Shown here piece after piece: positions 45,701 through 59,063 of a stretch of DNA of 64,000 nt. The stretch is from NCBI GenBank assembly GCA_029931535.1, contig JAQPZY010001665.1, positions 4,027,501 to 4,091,500 of the forward strand, written 5' to 3'. The notes below the pieces were generated by a model, which saw only the letters and a list, made by a program, of their open reading frames with translations, was not told the DNA's origin and searched no databases. Each line of letters opens with the position of its first letter. Position 1 is the first letter of the stretch. Position numbers and translations under genes: made by a program. Source of the DNA: Margaritifera margaritifera. Its lineage: Eukaryota; Mollusca; Bivalvia; Unionida; Margaritiferidae.

Positions 45701-47360
45701 TCAGTTAGATATGACCAAATACTTGGTAGAGACCTATCCTAATATGTTAAATGATGTTGACATCTTCAAGGAAAGAGCGGATCATAATGCTGCATCCAGC
45801 GGCAATGTCGCTGTATTGAGCTATCTAATTGATCGTGGCACAGATCCGTGGTGTAGAAGCTCTCAAGAAGAGACGTTGCTACACAGAGCATGCCTTGACG
45901 GTCAGTTAGATATGACCAAATACTTGGTAGAGACCTATCCTAATATGTTGAATGAAGTTGACAGCAAGAAGAGAACAGCGGCTCATCATGCTGCAGACAG
46001 CGGCATTGTCGCTCTATTGAGCTATCTAATTGATCGTGGCACAGATCCGTGGTGTAGAAGCTCTCAAGAAGAGACGTTGCTACACAGAGCATGCTGTAAG
46101 GGTCAGTTAGATATGACCAAATACTTGGTAGAGACCTATCCTAATATGTTGAATGAGGTTGACAGCGAGAAGCGAACAGCGTCTAAGTATGCTGCATCCA
46201 GCGGCAATGTCGCTGTATTGAGCTATCTAATTGATCGTGGCACAGATCCGTGGTGTAGAAGCTCTCAAGAAGAGACGTTGCTACACAGAGCATGCCTTGA
46301 TGGTCAGTTAGATATGACCAAATACTTGGTAGAGACCTATCCTAATATGTTGAATGAGGTTGACAGCGAGAAGCGAACAGCGGCTCATAATGCTGCATCC
46401 AGCGGCAATGTCGCTGTATTGAGCTATCTAATTGATCGTGGCACAGATCCGTGTTGTAGAAGCTCTCAAGAAGATACGTTGTTACACAGAGCATGCCTTA
46501 AGGGTCAGTTAGATATGACCAAATACTTGGTAGAGGCCTATCCTAATATGTTGAATGAGGTTGACAGCGAGAAGCGAACAGCGGCTCATAATGCTGCATC
46601 CAGCGGCAATGTCGCTGTATTGAGCTATCTAATTGATCGTGGCACAGATCCGTGGTGTAGAAGCTCTCAAGAAGAGACTTTGCTACACAGAGCATGCCTT
46701 AACGGTCAGTTAGATATGACCAAATACTTGGTAGATACCTATCCTAATATGTTGAATGAGGTTGACAGCGAGAAGCGAACAGCGGCTCATAATGCTGCAT
46801 CCAGCGGCAATGTCGCTGTATTGAGCTATCTAATTGATCGTGGCACAGATCCGTGGCGTAGAAGCTCTCAAGAAGAGACGTTGCTACACATAGCATGCCT
46901 TAAGGGTCAGTTAGATATGACCAAATACTTGGTAGAGACCTATTCTAATATGTTGAATGAGGTTAACAGCGAGAAGCGAACAGCGTCACAGTATGCTGCA
47001 TCCAGCGGCAATGTCACTGTATTGAGCTATCTAATTGATCGTGGCACAGATCCGTGGTGTAGAAGCTCTCAAGAAGAGACGTTGCTACACAGAGCATGCC
47101 TTGACGGTCAGTTAGATATGACCAAATACTTGGTAGAGACCTATCCTAATATGTTGAATGAGGTTGACAGCAAGAAACGAACAGCGGCTCATCATGGTGC
47201 ATCCAGCGGCAATGTCACTGTATTGAGCTATCTAATTGATCGTGGCACAGATCCGTGGTCTAGAAGCTCTCAAGAAGAGACGTTGCTACACAGAGCATGC
47301 CTTGATGGTCAGTTAGATATGACCAAATACTTGGTAGAGATCTATCCCAAGCTTACCTGA
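42729..47360 (+). CDS. Exon 6: nSTAND3-like NTPase core and ankyrin repeats (last exon)
   Basis: From the acceptor at 42,728, the phase-1 frame reads F-V-E-T-E-G-Y...R-R-L-I-I-T-G-K-S-G-H-G, the start of an nSTAND3 NTPase with its P-loop, to about 42,862. The frame then changes: a 1,499-codon frame from ATG 42,861 continues with the Walker B strand (L-G-I-I-V-D-D-M), a sensor strand (H-V-V-I-F-I-M-K-S), the S-V-G-F-P-Q-L-C motif and winged-helix-like segments. About 350 residues in, ankyrin repeats begin (about 43,910), ending in a highly uniform array to 47,345. The P-loop lacks its Lys-Ser/Thr and about 50 residues normally between Walker A and B are missing. The product could be a NTPase-dead receptor if translated from 42,861, or the gene may be a pseudogene. 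STAND proteins act as signal-triggered oligomerising switches; ankyrin repeats would sense the ligand. Confidence 0.8.
44750..47345 (+). repeat. 201-bp tandem array, at least 13 ankyrin double-repeat units
   Basis: The anchor TAATTGATCGTGGCACAGAT occurs every 201 bp at 44,821, 45,022, 45,223, 45,424, 45,625, 45,826, 46,027, 46,228, 46,429, 46,630, 46,831, 47,032 and 47,233. Each unit encodes 67 residues, two ankyrin motifs (L-L-H-R-A-C..G-Q-L-D-M-T-K-Y and A-A-H-N-A-A-S-S-G-N-V-A-V-L-S). Units differ at few positions, concentrated around H-N-A/H-H-A/K-Y-A/K-E-A and D-G/K-G/N-G. The frame is kept in all units. Confidence 0.97.
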
Positions 47361-47545
47361 AAGACATTTGGGTGAATCTATTCCAGCATTTGTCTGTTAA
47401 GAGACTTTTGGGATTGATCCCAAGTTTGTCTATAAAGAGGTATTTTCGGATCAATCCCACACTTGCCTGACAGAGACTTTTGGGATCAATCCCAAGTTTG
47501 CCTGGTAAAAGATTGTTGGAATAAATCCTAATTTGTTTTGTAAGA
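47346..47545. repeat. ~45-bp tandem repeat with palindromic core, at the gene's 3' end
   Basis: Four to five diverging copies of a unit with TTTTGGGATCAATCCCAAGTTTG (itself palindromic, TTGGGATCAATCCCAA) and ..CTGRYARAGA. The first copy supplies the last codons (Y-P-K-L-T) and stop of the ankyrin protein. A polyadenylation signal AATAAA occurs at 47,520-47,525 in the last copy. Confidence 0.8.
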
Positions 47546-50500
47546 CATAATAAGGGTCTGACAAGTCAAACAACTAGAAAGAGTGATGTTAGAAAAACAC
47601 AATATAGAAGAATTTCAGAGGAAAAACACAATCTTGTCAGACAAACCCATGTTCACACTGGTAATGAGAAATAGAAAGTTTTGGTGCAATATTAGTTCGT
47701 ATTTCTGGTTCAAACCACAGATTTAAAGACTGATCTGCATGCCGGTGAAACCAATAAAATAATGGAAATATACACTCACATTCTTCAATCTTACAAAAAG
47801 CATTATCATTCAATTTGGATTGCTATTTTGCATGTCGTCATTCATGGAGCAAATTAATGTCAAGAAAAAATATTAAAAACTAAGTAGCTGACACCTTTTA
47901 GTCAGAGTCAGGGCTCTTCACACAATTCCTAACAGTATTACACAAAATCCAAAATGACATTTTACAGTTAATGTTCAGATATGTTATTACGTGATGTGTA
48001 GCTCATTCTCATATGGACTAGGGGAGATAACCTATCCAATCAATCCAATACCTTGGCACAGAGAGTTGTTAATTAGAAATTAAGCCATCTAAAATCAACC
48101 CTGCACCATAAATATGCTAAATGTTAGATTATCTATGGTAAAAATGGAAATACATTCATAACTTTCATCTCAAGTCATATGAGAATAGTACAAACAGGAA
48201 AGATAATGGCAAAGTTCTGAGATAAAATGAGAAGTGAATTTGTTGTGAGGTCACAAAAAAAAACATTACTGACCTTCAAGGTGATGGTATGTACAATAAC
48301 TCAATGCATTCAATAGTCAGCAAAGCACTATTCCACCCTGTAACTCAGTACAGTTACTTTCTGGTAGACAATGGAACTCAAAATAACAAGGTGATTAATG
48401 TGGTGACCAAAATTTAACTTTGTACCAATGGTCAATTTCATACATCTTGGGAACAAGTTGATAAATGTGCCTTTTTTTGAAAATATAACTGTTTAAAGGG
48501 ATATTGGTAATACATCATTGTGGTCAAAAGATGGGCTATTAGAACTGAAACTTCCAAAATTACACAACCAAACTGGTTGCCAGTAAATCTTTTGTTTTTC
48601 ACTAGTATCTGCTCTAAATTACTCCATAAATAATCCATTTTATTGTAATTTCTCCTAAATCAAGATGCATATGGTAGTCATGGATGCACACATGACACCC
48701 ACCCTTATATTGAGCATCAATTTGTTTCTCTTTTTGTGTATTGATAACCTTAAACATCAAGTATGCACTATACTAATTTTAGTAGTATTCTAAAGGCACT
48801 AAATGATAATTATCAAAAATAACATAATGCTGACTCTGCTGAAAAAAAAAAGTTTGCATTTCAAGAAAATGTTAAGGTGTTCATACATTATATATGTAGA
48901 TAACTGAACAAATGCAGTGAATTTAATAGTATGTCTCATGTTTTTTTCTTCTTCATTTCCTTTGTGTCTGCTATTTAGATGTGCATCCATAAAAGATCCA
49001 CCTATGGGTATTATGTAATATGACGTATCAAATTACACAACCCCACTATTTTGTATCAATATTTGATACAAAGATGATATTTTGGATGCCTAAAGTTTCC
49101 TCAATTTGCATTTTTCTTTACTTGAATCATATATTAAGAAGTGTTTATGGCAATTAACAGATTTTGTGTTGTTTTGCATTCTTTGTCATATGAGAAATCG
49201 ATGAATGTAGGGGTCTGGAACCTAAGGCCAAAAGTAAGTTAGGCCATGAATGTTAGTTGATAGTAGTTCCCTTTGATGCAGATAAATAATATAAATGGTG
49301 TAGAATATTATTCTAACAGTAGTAAACATATACTGCATTTATTTAGACTCTGAAACTGGAATCATAAACTACAGTTATATTAAACAGTCAAAAACGCAGA
49401 AAGTAACGAGAAAAACCAAAGGTTGTCTTAATATGAGAAATGTTCTATTCAAACCTGAAAATATTCCTCGCAACAATGGTGTAGTAAGTAATACAAAATA
49501 TAGAGAAGGATGTCAGAAAACACAATATAAAAAACCTTCACCTCAAACCAAATATGTAAAACTAAGTCATATATTTGTACTGATGAAAATGAAAACTGGG
49601 TGGTTAAAAGCTCATATTTGCCAGCCAAATGTAGAATATTCAACTCTACACATAATGAATCACTGATACGAATGTTTGTCAACTACCGGTTGGGAAAAAT
49701 GCCAATTAAGAAACATATCTCAACACTAACACACCAAAGCCTGAAAGTGTAAACAGGGTAATTCAAAATAAGTTTACCTCTGCATTGATAATTACCATGG
49801 ATGATGTCATATAACAGTACATTACAGCAACAATAATCCAGGAAATTGTGTAGTGAAATTGTGCCGATGTTCCTATGGGTGGCTCACAGCAGCAAACACC
49901 ACAGTGGCCATGTAACTGAAAACAAGACAAAACAGCACATTATTGATAAAAGACTACAAGAAAAACAAATCATATGAACAGAATAGGTGTAAAAAGAGGA
50001 CACTTTTAATCTGACTATACCAGAACCATTAGAAGGTGAAGAATAATCCAAAGGGCAGATTGTTATGTAATATTACAAAGACCTGCAGAGTTAAATATGA
50101 TAAGAGTATTAAAATTTACCTTGAAAGAGATACATTACATTGAACAGAGGGTTTGTGACATTTTGTACACAATCATTGGCTTTTACATTCATCCTTCTCA
50201 TTATTGATAGCACGGGGTTTCAAAACTAAATGAAAACATTCGACTAAGATCAAGCGGTTGAGTTCTCTAATCCAATCTTGGCATTAACTAAGTTGTAATT
50301 CTTCCTTGTATCAAATATGCAAATCACAGTGCATTCAATAGTAATTTGTGCCATTAATTCATTTTACTTTCTGCTTCATACTGCATGATTTTACAGCCAT
50401 CCCAATCCAAATTACACAACCATGCTTGTATGCATGCTACTAATATGAATGGTATCCTAAGCACAATACAATGATAATAATCAACACTTACGTAGTGCTG

Positions 50501-53390
50501 ACAGATGATAATGAATGTTGCATTTCAATGTGCATGCATGGACTATCCACTTATGGGCATTTTGTAATAATTGGTATCAAATTATACAAAACACTATTTT
50601 CATTTATTTCTGGTTTAAAGATATTTTGAATGCCTAAAATATCCTGAATTTTAGTTTTTGTTTTGTCAAATTATACATTAAGAAGTGTTTACCTAAAGCC
50701 AAATGTGGGTTTGGTAAAGAGCATCACTTGATACTGTCTCCCCTTGATCCACACTGCAACCCAGTGGCTAACATCAAGAGTTTATTTTTTTTCATCCAAT
50801 CTTAGCATTAAGTCTGGTGTAATTCTTCTGTTTTCATATAAATGCAAATCTGTAAGCACTTAAATAGTAATTAGTGCCATCAACCCTATTCATTTTCTTC
50901 TTCTCGTTGCCTGAATTGTCAGGCTACCCAATCTAAATTACACAATCATGCTTGTTTTCCTAGCATCTGCTCTAAATTACTATAAAAATGATCCATTTTG
51001 ATCTCCCCAGCAATTTTTGATAGCATCAGGGTAAGCACACAAAATGTTTTCAAAAGCACGCATTATCATCATAAAAGCAAAATAAATCAGTGAAAAATAA
51101 AAGAAAGTACATATATTTACACAGTACTCTCTACTTCCCTAATTTATATGTTTTCATGTCAAAACTCATTATTCTTTCAATTTAAATAACAGATATCTTT
51201 CTTTTCTTCACTACCCCATATCTCTTTACTGTCATATTAAAGTCAAAGTCCTTCAGGAGAAGTCCTACTGTGCTCAAGGTTACAAGGTAACTGAGCACCC
51301 TCTGTAACAGCTTGTTTCTCAACACACTCTTGATCCTGTTCATCATTTAAACTGATCTTTCACATTCTGAACAAATGGTATAAAGCGTTTATTAAAAATG
51401 AATGTAAGAAAAGTTATTTCAAGAGTCAAGACAGTGACATGTTTTTAAATAATAATGACAGAATAACTAATATAACACATATTCCTTTCCATTAAGAACA
51501 ATATATCAATACATTTTTTATGGTTTAATTCCTTCAATATCATAGCACCAATAGTTCAAAAGTTTAAAGTGTTTTATTAACCTGCTTTAGACATTGTAAG
51601 CATTAGTAGCTTATAGCTGGAGAAATATTTTAAACAGAAATGATGGAATAATCCAGAATGTTTTCTTTATATGTTTTCTTTACATGTAAAAAATGAAGAT
51701 GAAAATTGCTCTTTTTCTTACTTGGAAAGACAGATACTCACTTAAGTTAACATTTAATTTTTTTGATTGACCAAACTATTTATTTTCTTGTTCAGAGTAT
51801 ACAATATCAATTTAAGAGCAATTCATGCAATTTTCATTCATGAAACTTTACTCATCACATGTTCCAGAAAATAATGACAACAATCAGAACTACTACTACT
51901 ACTATAAGAACCAAAATAATAAATTGTATTAATGCCCTAGGAATTCTATACAATCCCACCCCCACCCCACCCATTGCTAGGTAGATCAAAACCAAAAGTG
52001 AGTAATATAAAAGGCGTACCATCTGATCAAGCGGTTTCCATCCATGGTTAGGAAATCTTCCATACAGTGTTGATCCATTCCATTACTTTCATTTCTTATG
52101 ATCTTTCTTTTCTTTCATGGGAGATTTAACACCATCTGCAACTGAAATTCTTAACCGGGTCAACATGGGGCTAGCTAGGCACTGGGCAACTGTATAGGTT
52201 TTCTGTTAAAGTGGTGTGTTTGTTTTACTGTACAGATGAATGAGTACTAAGGAATGTACTAACTTGAAAAGTAATATGTGCTACACCTATTGAGATGGTA
52301 GTGGAAATGACTGAAATATAACCAACTAGTAGTCTCCATCATCACAGGTCAGTCATGTGACCATGTCAAAACAAAAAGACTGAACAAGCATCAAAGGCCA
52401 TGCACTGCCAGTTCGGTCATGCCAGGTACAGAAGATAACGTCTGAATGGGTAATTATTCAGGATTATCTAAACTGCATAATCAAGAAGCAGTAAGAAAAG
52501 GTGTCATTTGAGAGATAGGACTTGGAATTGGTGACATAATGTTTATTTAACAGATTGTTTTTAAAGGATAGATGGAAACAAAAGCATATCCCCATTGGTA
52601 CATAACATATTGACGGGTTAGAAAAACACCACAGACTGAAATGAGAGCATATAAAAATCGCAATGGTAAATGGCCTTGGGGAGAACACTGACATTATTGT
52701 AATTTCTCAAAGGTCAAGTAATGACACTGAAATGGATATTGATATGCACATGTTTGTCATACATATACACACTTCTCACACCCTATTGGGATTAGAACAC
52801 TAATTCATTTCCCATAGAACTCAATGTTAATATATTGAAAAAATAAAAATAATTTGTGTATTAGGTTCACATACAAACCAAACATATGTTCATTGGTGAG
52901 AGTTAGAAAAATTATTTTCGGTCTTGAAACGTTTTCTGCAGCATTTTATAGATCTTCATGCTGTTAAACAGGGGGATCCCTGGTCTTTTAGTTATTTAAT
53001 TATCAATTCATATAAATTATTTGGTGAATGCAAGCATATTCTTCAAATAATATCAATCTTTCTCACTCCCAATGTTTTCTTGAAAAATGAACCTTAAATG
53101 AATTAAGTGTACATAAAAGTGTTCAAAATTAGACATATTTGTTAGTTTTGTTACCTACAAAAGTCATGGTTTTATATGGCAATCATACACAGAGCAACTT
53201 TCCAAATGTACAGTTAAAGTCCATTCTTCAGGAAGGAAGAGGGCATAACATAATAATTAGACAAAAGTCCCTCTAAGGAACTGACACTCTACTGGCTGAA
53301 AAGATTTTCCAGGAATTCAAGATGAGACCATTTCTTCTGCCTAACTGCTCAGTGTTGAAACAATGTGTGATATTTTTCAGCAATAACAAG
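47546..53390. other. Intergenic, no gene seen
   Basis: AT-rich DNA with no recognisable coding segment. Short open frames (for example 48,438-48,638 and 52,464-52,694, both -) have no coding signature. It contains a dispersed repeat described separately and a C-rich stretch at 51,955-51,971. Confidence 0.5.
48540..51010. repeat. Dispersed copies of an unclassified repeat
   Basis: Three related stretches: 48,540-49,160, about 50,265-50,690 and about 50,800-51,010. They share AATTACACAACCA...., AGCATCTGCTCTAAATTACT (48,605/50,961), GTATCAAATTACACAA (49,026/50,571) and TTTGRATGCCTAAA (49,082/50,626). They are probably decayed copies of one non-coding element. Confidence 0.6.
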
Positions 53391-53439
53391 ATTTTCAAAT
53401 TAGCTGCTGTGGCAGTCATTAGATGTAAGATCTACACCA

Positions 53440-54790
53440 TTTTAATTTAGGACCAACAAGACATCATTTGATATCTTGTGGTGAAACCCCATGTGAATAT
53501 GACCATCCATTCTGGAGAAGTAGCAATAAAAAGATTGTCAAGATGGCTACCATGGTGGCCATACTGAATGTCAGATTAGCACCATTTTCATTTAGGACCA
53601 ACTAAACATCATAAGTCCTTTGATGAAAACCCCATGTCAATATGACTATCCATCTAGGGTTAGAATAACAACATTTTCAAAATTACCACCATGGCGGCCA
53701 TACTGGAGGTCAGATTGGCACCATTTTTATTTAGATCCAACAAAATATCATAAGGAGTCTTCTGTTGAGTAGAAGATGCAATAACATGATTTTCAAGATG
53801 GCTGGCATGGTCGCCAATTTGGATGTCAGATCAGCAACATTTTTATTTAGGAGCAACTTGTCACCATAAGAAGTCTTCTGGTGAAAATCCCATGCTGATA
53901 TGACTTTCCATTCCAAAGGAGTAGCAATAAGAAGATTTTCAAGATCGCTGCCATGACTGGCATACTGGACACCAGATGGACACCGTTTCATTTAGGACCA
54001 ACTGAACATTATAATAAGTCTTTTAGTGAAAACACCATGCTGATATGTCCATCCATTCAGAAGGAGTAGCAATAACAAGATTTTCAAGTTGGCCACTGTG
54101 TTTGCCATAATGCACAATTTTCATTTAGGACAAACTAGATATTACAAGAAGTCTTCTAGAGAAAATCCCCTGTCAATATGACTTTCCATTCAGGAGAAGT
54201 AGCAATAACAAGATTTTCAAGATGGCTGCCATGGTGGCCATATTGAATGTCAGATCAGCACCATATTCATTTAGGACAAACTAGATATTACAAGAAGTCT
54301 TCTAGAGAAAACCCCTTGTCAATATGACTTTCTGTTCAGGAGAAGTAGCAATAACAAGATTTTCAAGATGGCTGCTATGGTGGCCATACTGAAAAGATCA
54401 GCACCATATTCATTGAGGACAAACTAGATAATACAAGAAGCCTTCTGGAGAAAACCCCTTGTCAATATGACTTTCTGTTCAGGAGAAGTAGCAATAACAA
54501 GATTTTCAAGATGGCTGCCATGGTGTCCATACTGAATGTCAGATCAGCACCATATTCATTTACGACAAACTAGACATCATAGCAAGTCTTTCTATGAAAA
54601 CCCCATGTCCAATATGACTTTCTGTTCAGGAGGAGTAGCGATAAGATTTTCAAGATGATGCCAGAGTGGTGATGTCGAACATCAGATTTGCACCATTTTC
54701 ATTTAGGGCAAACCAGGCATCATAAGAAGTCTTCTGGTAAAATTGTTATGTCAATATGATTCTCCATTCAGGAGGAGTATTGATGACAAC
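53440..54790. repeat. ~140-bp satellite, about ten copies
   Basis: Head-to-tail units of 130-150 bp: CATTTAGGACAAACTAGA...GAAGTCTTCT..GAAAACCCC..GTCAATATGACTTTCCATTCAGGAGAAGTAGCAATAAC, then AAGATTTTCAAGATGGCTGCCATGGTGGCCATACTGAA. The last core recurs at about 53,530, 53,670, 53,785, 53,935, 54,080, 54,215, 54,363, 54,505 and 54,645. Open frames inside it are artefacts. Confidence 0.9.
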
Positions 54791-55974
54791 ATTTAATGTT
54801 ATAAAATGTAATGGCTTTGTAATTTTTCTGTTACGGGAATGGAGTTGTTTCAGTTTTTGAATGCATTACTGTACAACCACTCCTATTAACATATGTTCTT
54901 GGAATGATATAAATGTATAAATTTACTGCACTAATATTTACCAAAAATATTATATAAGCCGTGTATATTTTATATAAAATGCATTTTATGGCCACTACAA
55001 ACATTTTAGTGCCTAAATAAATTAATACAAATCCAGAGTGGGCTTTGTAGCACTACTGAAAATATTTGATAAACAAAAAATTAATAATAAAAAATAATAA
55101 TAATTAAAAAAATAATAATTTTGTATCATGGTCACCAGAATCACAGATTACATTCTCAAAAATCACCTATTAAAAAAACACCCGGAACAAATCCAAAGAC
55201 CAAAATTTCAAAAAATTAGTACTTAAAGATGCAATATAATAAAGAAATGGTGGTCTGAAAACATTATGACCACAGAATAAAAAGTTAATTATAGAAATTA
55301 AAAGAGTTTATAAGTATGACAAACAAATGACCATGGTGGGCTTCATAACGCTATGAAAATATTTAGAGATATGCAAAGAAAAAAATATGAGATAAAAATA
55401 TATTTCCATTTAACAAAATTGCCAGAATGGCATGTCAGAGATCCTCACACCAATGCGCTATTTGAACACAAAATATATTGAGGGATTAGTGCTAAATAAT
55501 AGATTTTTATGAGATTAATTTCAAAGAACAAATTTGTGCAATTATGCAAGTGATTCAGCTGCACAGATGCAAAATGCAAACAAATGAGAAACGTGCAAAA
55601 ATCCTTTTATGAATAAATCAATCTTATAAGGATTCGTTTTCAATGGCTTACTGAAGTAAACATATAAGTCTTTCAATAGTCTGTTAATTGCCAAATGGTA
55701 TACATGTTTACTAAATCATGTATACTCTGGTGATATAATAGCCTTAATTCATTGGCTTTGAAAGCAATATTATGTGCTTTGCTCATAAGATGAGTTGTCC
55801 ATAATATAGTCCAATGTGAAACATAATACAGTCAATGAATTTACATTCCAACAGGTAAATTCCATACACCATACATATATACTTGTAAAACCACCTTTAC
55901 ATTACAAAGAATTGACTGTAGGATTTTATGCTTGAATCACAGCATGATCTTTTGATCAATAATTTTACTTGGAT

Positions 55975-56145
55975 TGGCTTGGTTTGGTGTTTTAAGGCAC
56001 AGTAACACCAGTAGGTTATTTAGTGCCAAGGCAATTGGAGTAAAGTGCCTTGCCCAAGGACACACCACAGTGGCTGACCCAGTTTTAACTTGGGTTTAGA
56101 TTCATCTGCACATGCGTGTAAGTATGTACGCATCGCCTGAATGGA
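55975..56145 (+). mobile_element. SINE/MITE-like stretch with TGCCTTGCCCAAGGACAC module
   Basis: GGCTTGGTTTGGTGTTTTAA...AAAGTGCCTTGCCCAAGGACACACCACAGTGGC is of a kind I have seen recur in many invertebrate and fish non-coding sequences, which suggests a widespread short interspersed element. No RNA polymerase III boxes could be fixed with confidence and the boundaries are approximate. Confidence 0.4.
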
Positions 56146-57467
56146 ATAAAAACATTAAATAAATATTTCACGTTTGACAGATCTTGAATGATAATAATAG
56201 ACTAACATGGTAGCCAACTCAAACGTTATATATATATAATATGTATATATGTATACACACTCAAAGCTGTCAATAGCGGCCACCCATAGGAAAAGGCAAT
56301 ACTGGTCTTTGTACACAGGTCACCTTCATACAGAAGTTCACCTTTTAAAATTGTTTTTTTTAAAACAAATACCATCCACCAAATATCATTATCATTAATA
56401 TCAATAGAAGTATATCAAGATAGTTCTATCTGCACTATTCAACAAAATCATAAAATATACATAAATGTTGTTCTCTCCCAAAATGTATGTTCCACACAAG
56501 ATTACTGTATCCTGCTCCCTTTCATCCATCCTATAAATTAAATCATCAACGACTTATAATAATCACTGATCTTTGTTTTGTACACCATGACAAAAGAATA
56601 ATTTGACTACTGATTGACAGCTTACATATGACCGTAAAACAGATGACTGACTCTTTGTTTGACCAATTTGGACAATTTTGCCTTTGAAACAGCTGTTCAC
56701 ATTTAAAAATAATATCTGGATTAGTCAGTTGCTCAGCTTGCCGAGATGAAAAGACAGTCGGCTTATGTGAGAGGCCTGTGAAGAATAGGAAATCAAAAGA
56801 AGCCATACATGGCCGTTCTTTGTGATCCATGAACCGAAACTTTGCCTGCCTTTACACATGAAAGGAATGTAACTCGTATCTCTTCTTAAAGACAAACTTT
56901 TTTCTTCAGAAATAGCTTTAATTCACAAGCAAATAGATGAAGATATCAAATTATACCTTTCACAATGGCACAAAAGGCAACTTACATTTCTGCTGCAATA
57001 ACACAGCTACTTCCCAATCCCCCCCTAAATGGTTTGTTTGCTATAATTTATTGCATTCCCCAGTGATGCATAAGTTATCATATGGAGCAATGACTATGAG
57101 ACACCATCACACTTTATCTTTTACTCTTCCCACTTAAACCTAATATTAAATTTCTCACATGCCAATTTCATCAACTTTTATAGTTAATAAACCCTGCAAT
57201 GTTAGTGCCCGATGCTATTAATTACATAGTGCAATACAAGTAGCAAAAGTGTTTGAGTGATCTCAAAATGTAGTGAATAAAACATGAAAAAAGAGTTTAG
57301 TTATTTCAAAGTAACTGTGCAAAAAATATGCATGATATAATGTGTAAACAGTGCACACAAAGCACAACATACACGCACTGATCAGCAATCATTCACTTGA
57401 TTCATGAACACAATTTAGAAAGGGGCATTCATCATACCTTACCATCTAAGACTCAAATAAAGTTGAC

Positions 57468-57647
57468 ATGTTTGCATCTGTGCCTATAAAAGCTTCAGAG
57501 CAACTGGTGCAGCTGACTCCTGATGAAATCTATGATGTCCTCGTTGCTATAAGTACCACTTTGGCAAGCGTGCTATCGATTACATTGGCGTCTACAAGAA
57601 AAAGAGAACTTCAAGAAAAAAGCAGACTGACACTAGCAGACTGCTGA
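57468..57647 (+). other. Short coding-like open frame (59 codons)
   Basis: ATG 57,468 to TGA 57,645. The residues look protein-like (L-T-P-D-E-I-Y-D-V-L-V-A-I-S-T-T-L) and GC content is higher than in the surroundings, but a second frame over the same bases also reads plausibly (Y-K-Y-H-F-G-K-R-A-I-D-Y-I). It may be a fragment of a transposon or processed gene. Not recognised. Confidence 0.25.
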
Positions 57648-58997
57648 TAATTTTAGTAAATTTTTTTTAAAAAAAAAACGTTTGTGGCTTTTCAACTCCA
57701 CACGTGTAAAATTCCAACACCATGTAGTATTATTCAGAAATGAATGGGACTGTGCACATTGGAAGCATGTTGATGTTTTGAAATAGATGTATTAGCATAG
57801 TGCAAGAAAACAGTAGACAATATCCTGCAAGTTTCACTTGTTTCCCTCTGAAATGTGTTCGAATCATTCCACACCCTGCTGAAGTTTTGGGTCCGAGTCA
57901 AATTGTACAAGTGCCCAATCTGACTGTTTTCTTACTTAAAATGCCATGAAATTGCTGATTTTCAGCAAGTGTTCAACTGGTGGTGCGTATATAGGCCATT
58001 ATAACTTAAATTTCTGTAAACAGGATGCAATCTATGCATTTTAATGTTGCAGCCTGTGCCAATAAAAATATAAAGGCATGCAATTAAATTATGAAAATAT
58101 AGAAAGTATGTACTGTAAATATTAAGAAACTGAATAAACAAGTAAAATAATTCAATTAAGCCATCTTGTATGAAACTTTCAAGGTTTAAGTAGTTCATTT
58201 GTAGAATGAGTGAGAAGTGACACAACTTAACTCTGACACTGTTGAGCTATCTTCCTTCTTCTACTATGTTTTATTACTAGATAATCAATTGGAAGTGTGT
58301 GTTTAAAATATCTTAGTATGTCAGATTCAAGCTACAGAGGTAATGAGGAAATGATTTTTGGCACAGTTAACAAGATCTGAGAAGACTGAAAAAATTATTC
58401 AATTTATAAAGGTTTCAGTGGACAGTTTTTGGTGAATTTTCACTGGATGATGACAGATTGCAGAAAAATGAAAAATCAACATTAAAGATACAAAAATAAA
58501 CTAACAAATGAGTTTTGCAGAAAGCATGTTTGAAGATTTTGATTAAGTTATTCAGGTTAATTACTTGTATAACTGATAGCTTTTACACTGAACCAACAGT
58601 ACCCCCAACCCCTCTTTTTATAGTGTTTATTTCTGACAGTCAAGGGCAATCCCTCAGCAAAGGAAAGGTGAGAAATTTGTGCTTTATAGCAAACCAAAAT
58701 CACTAGAAAAAAAAACAGATGTGCCCAACACCATTCAAGAACCTAACAGGATAAAGGTCAATTCTTGTTCTGTTCGACTGACTGTTTAAACTGGCACCAG
58801 CATTAAACTTCATTTCATTGGTTGATAAATATATAGGGCTACATGTTAGGGGCTTATCGGGCTGTTTAAATGAATGTACTAGCTGTTAACTAAATATAAT
58901 AAGTAGGTTAATATTTCGAGTAAACTAGGCTTGTAATGAAGATGAAAAACTCCTTTAACTGATATTACAAGGGTTTTAGCTGGTATCCAATGCAAAA

Positions 58998-58999
<2 letters not shown>

Positions 59000-59062
<63 letters not shown>
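59000..59062. repeat. (ATT)n microsatellite
   Basis: About 21 uninterrupted ATT units. Confidence 0.97.
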
Positions 59063-59063
<1 letters not shown>

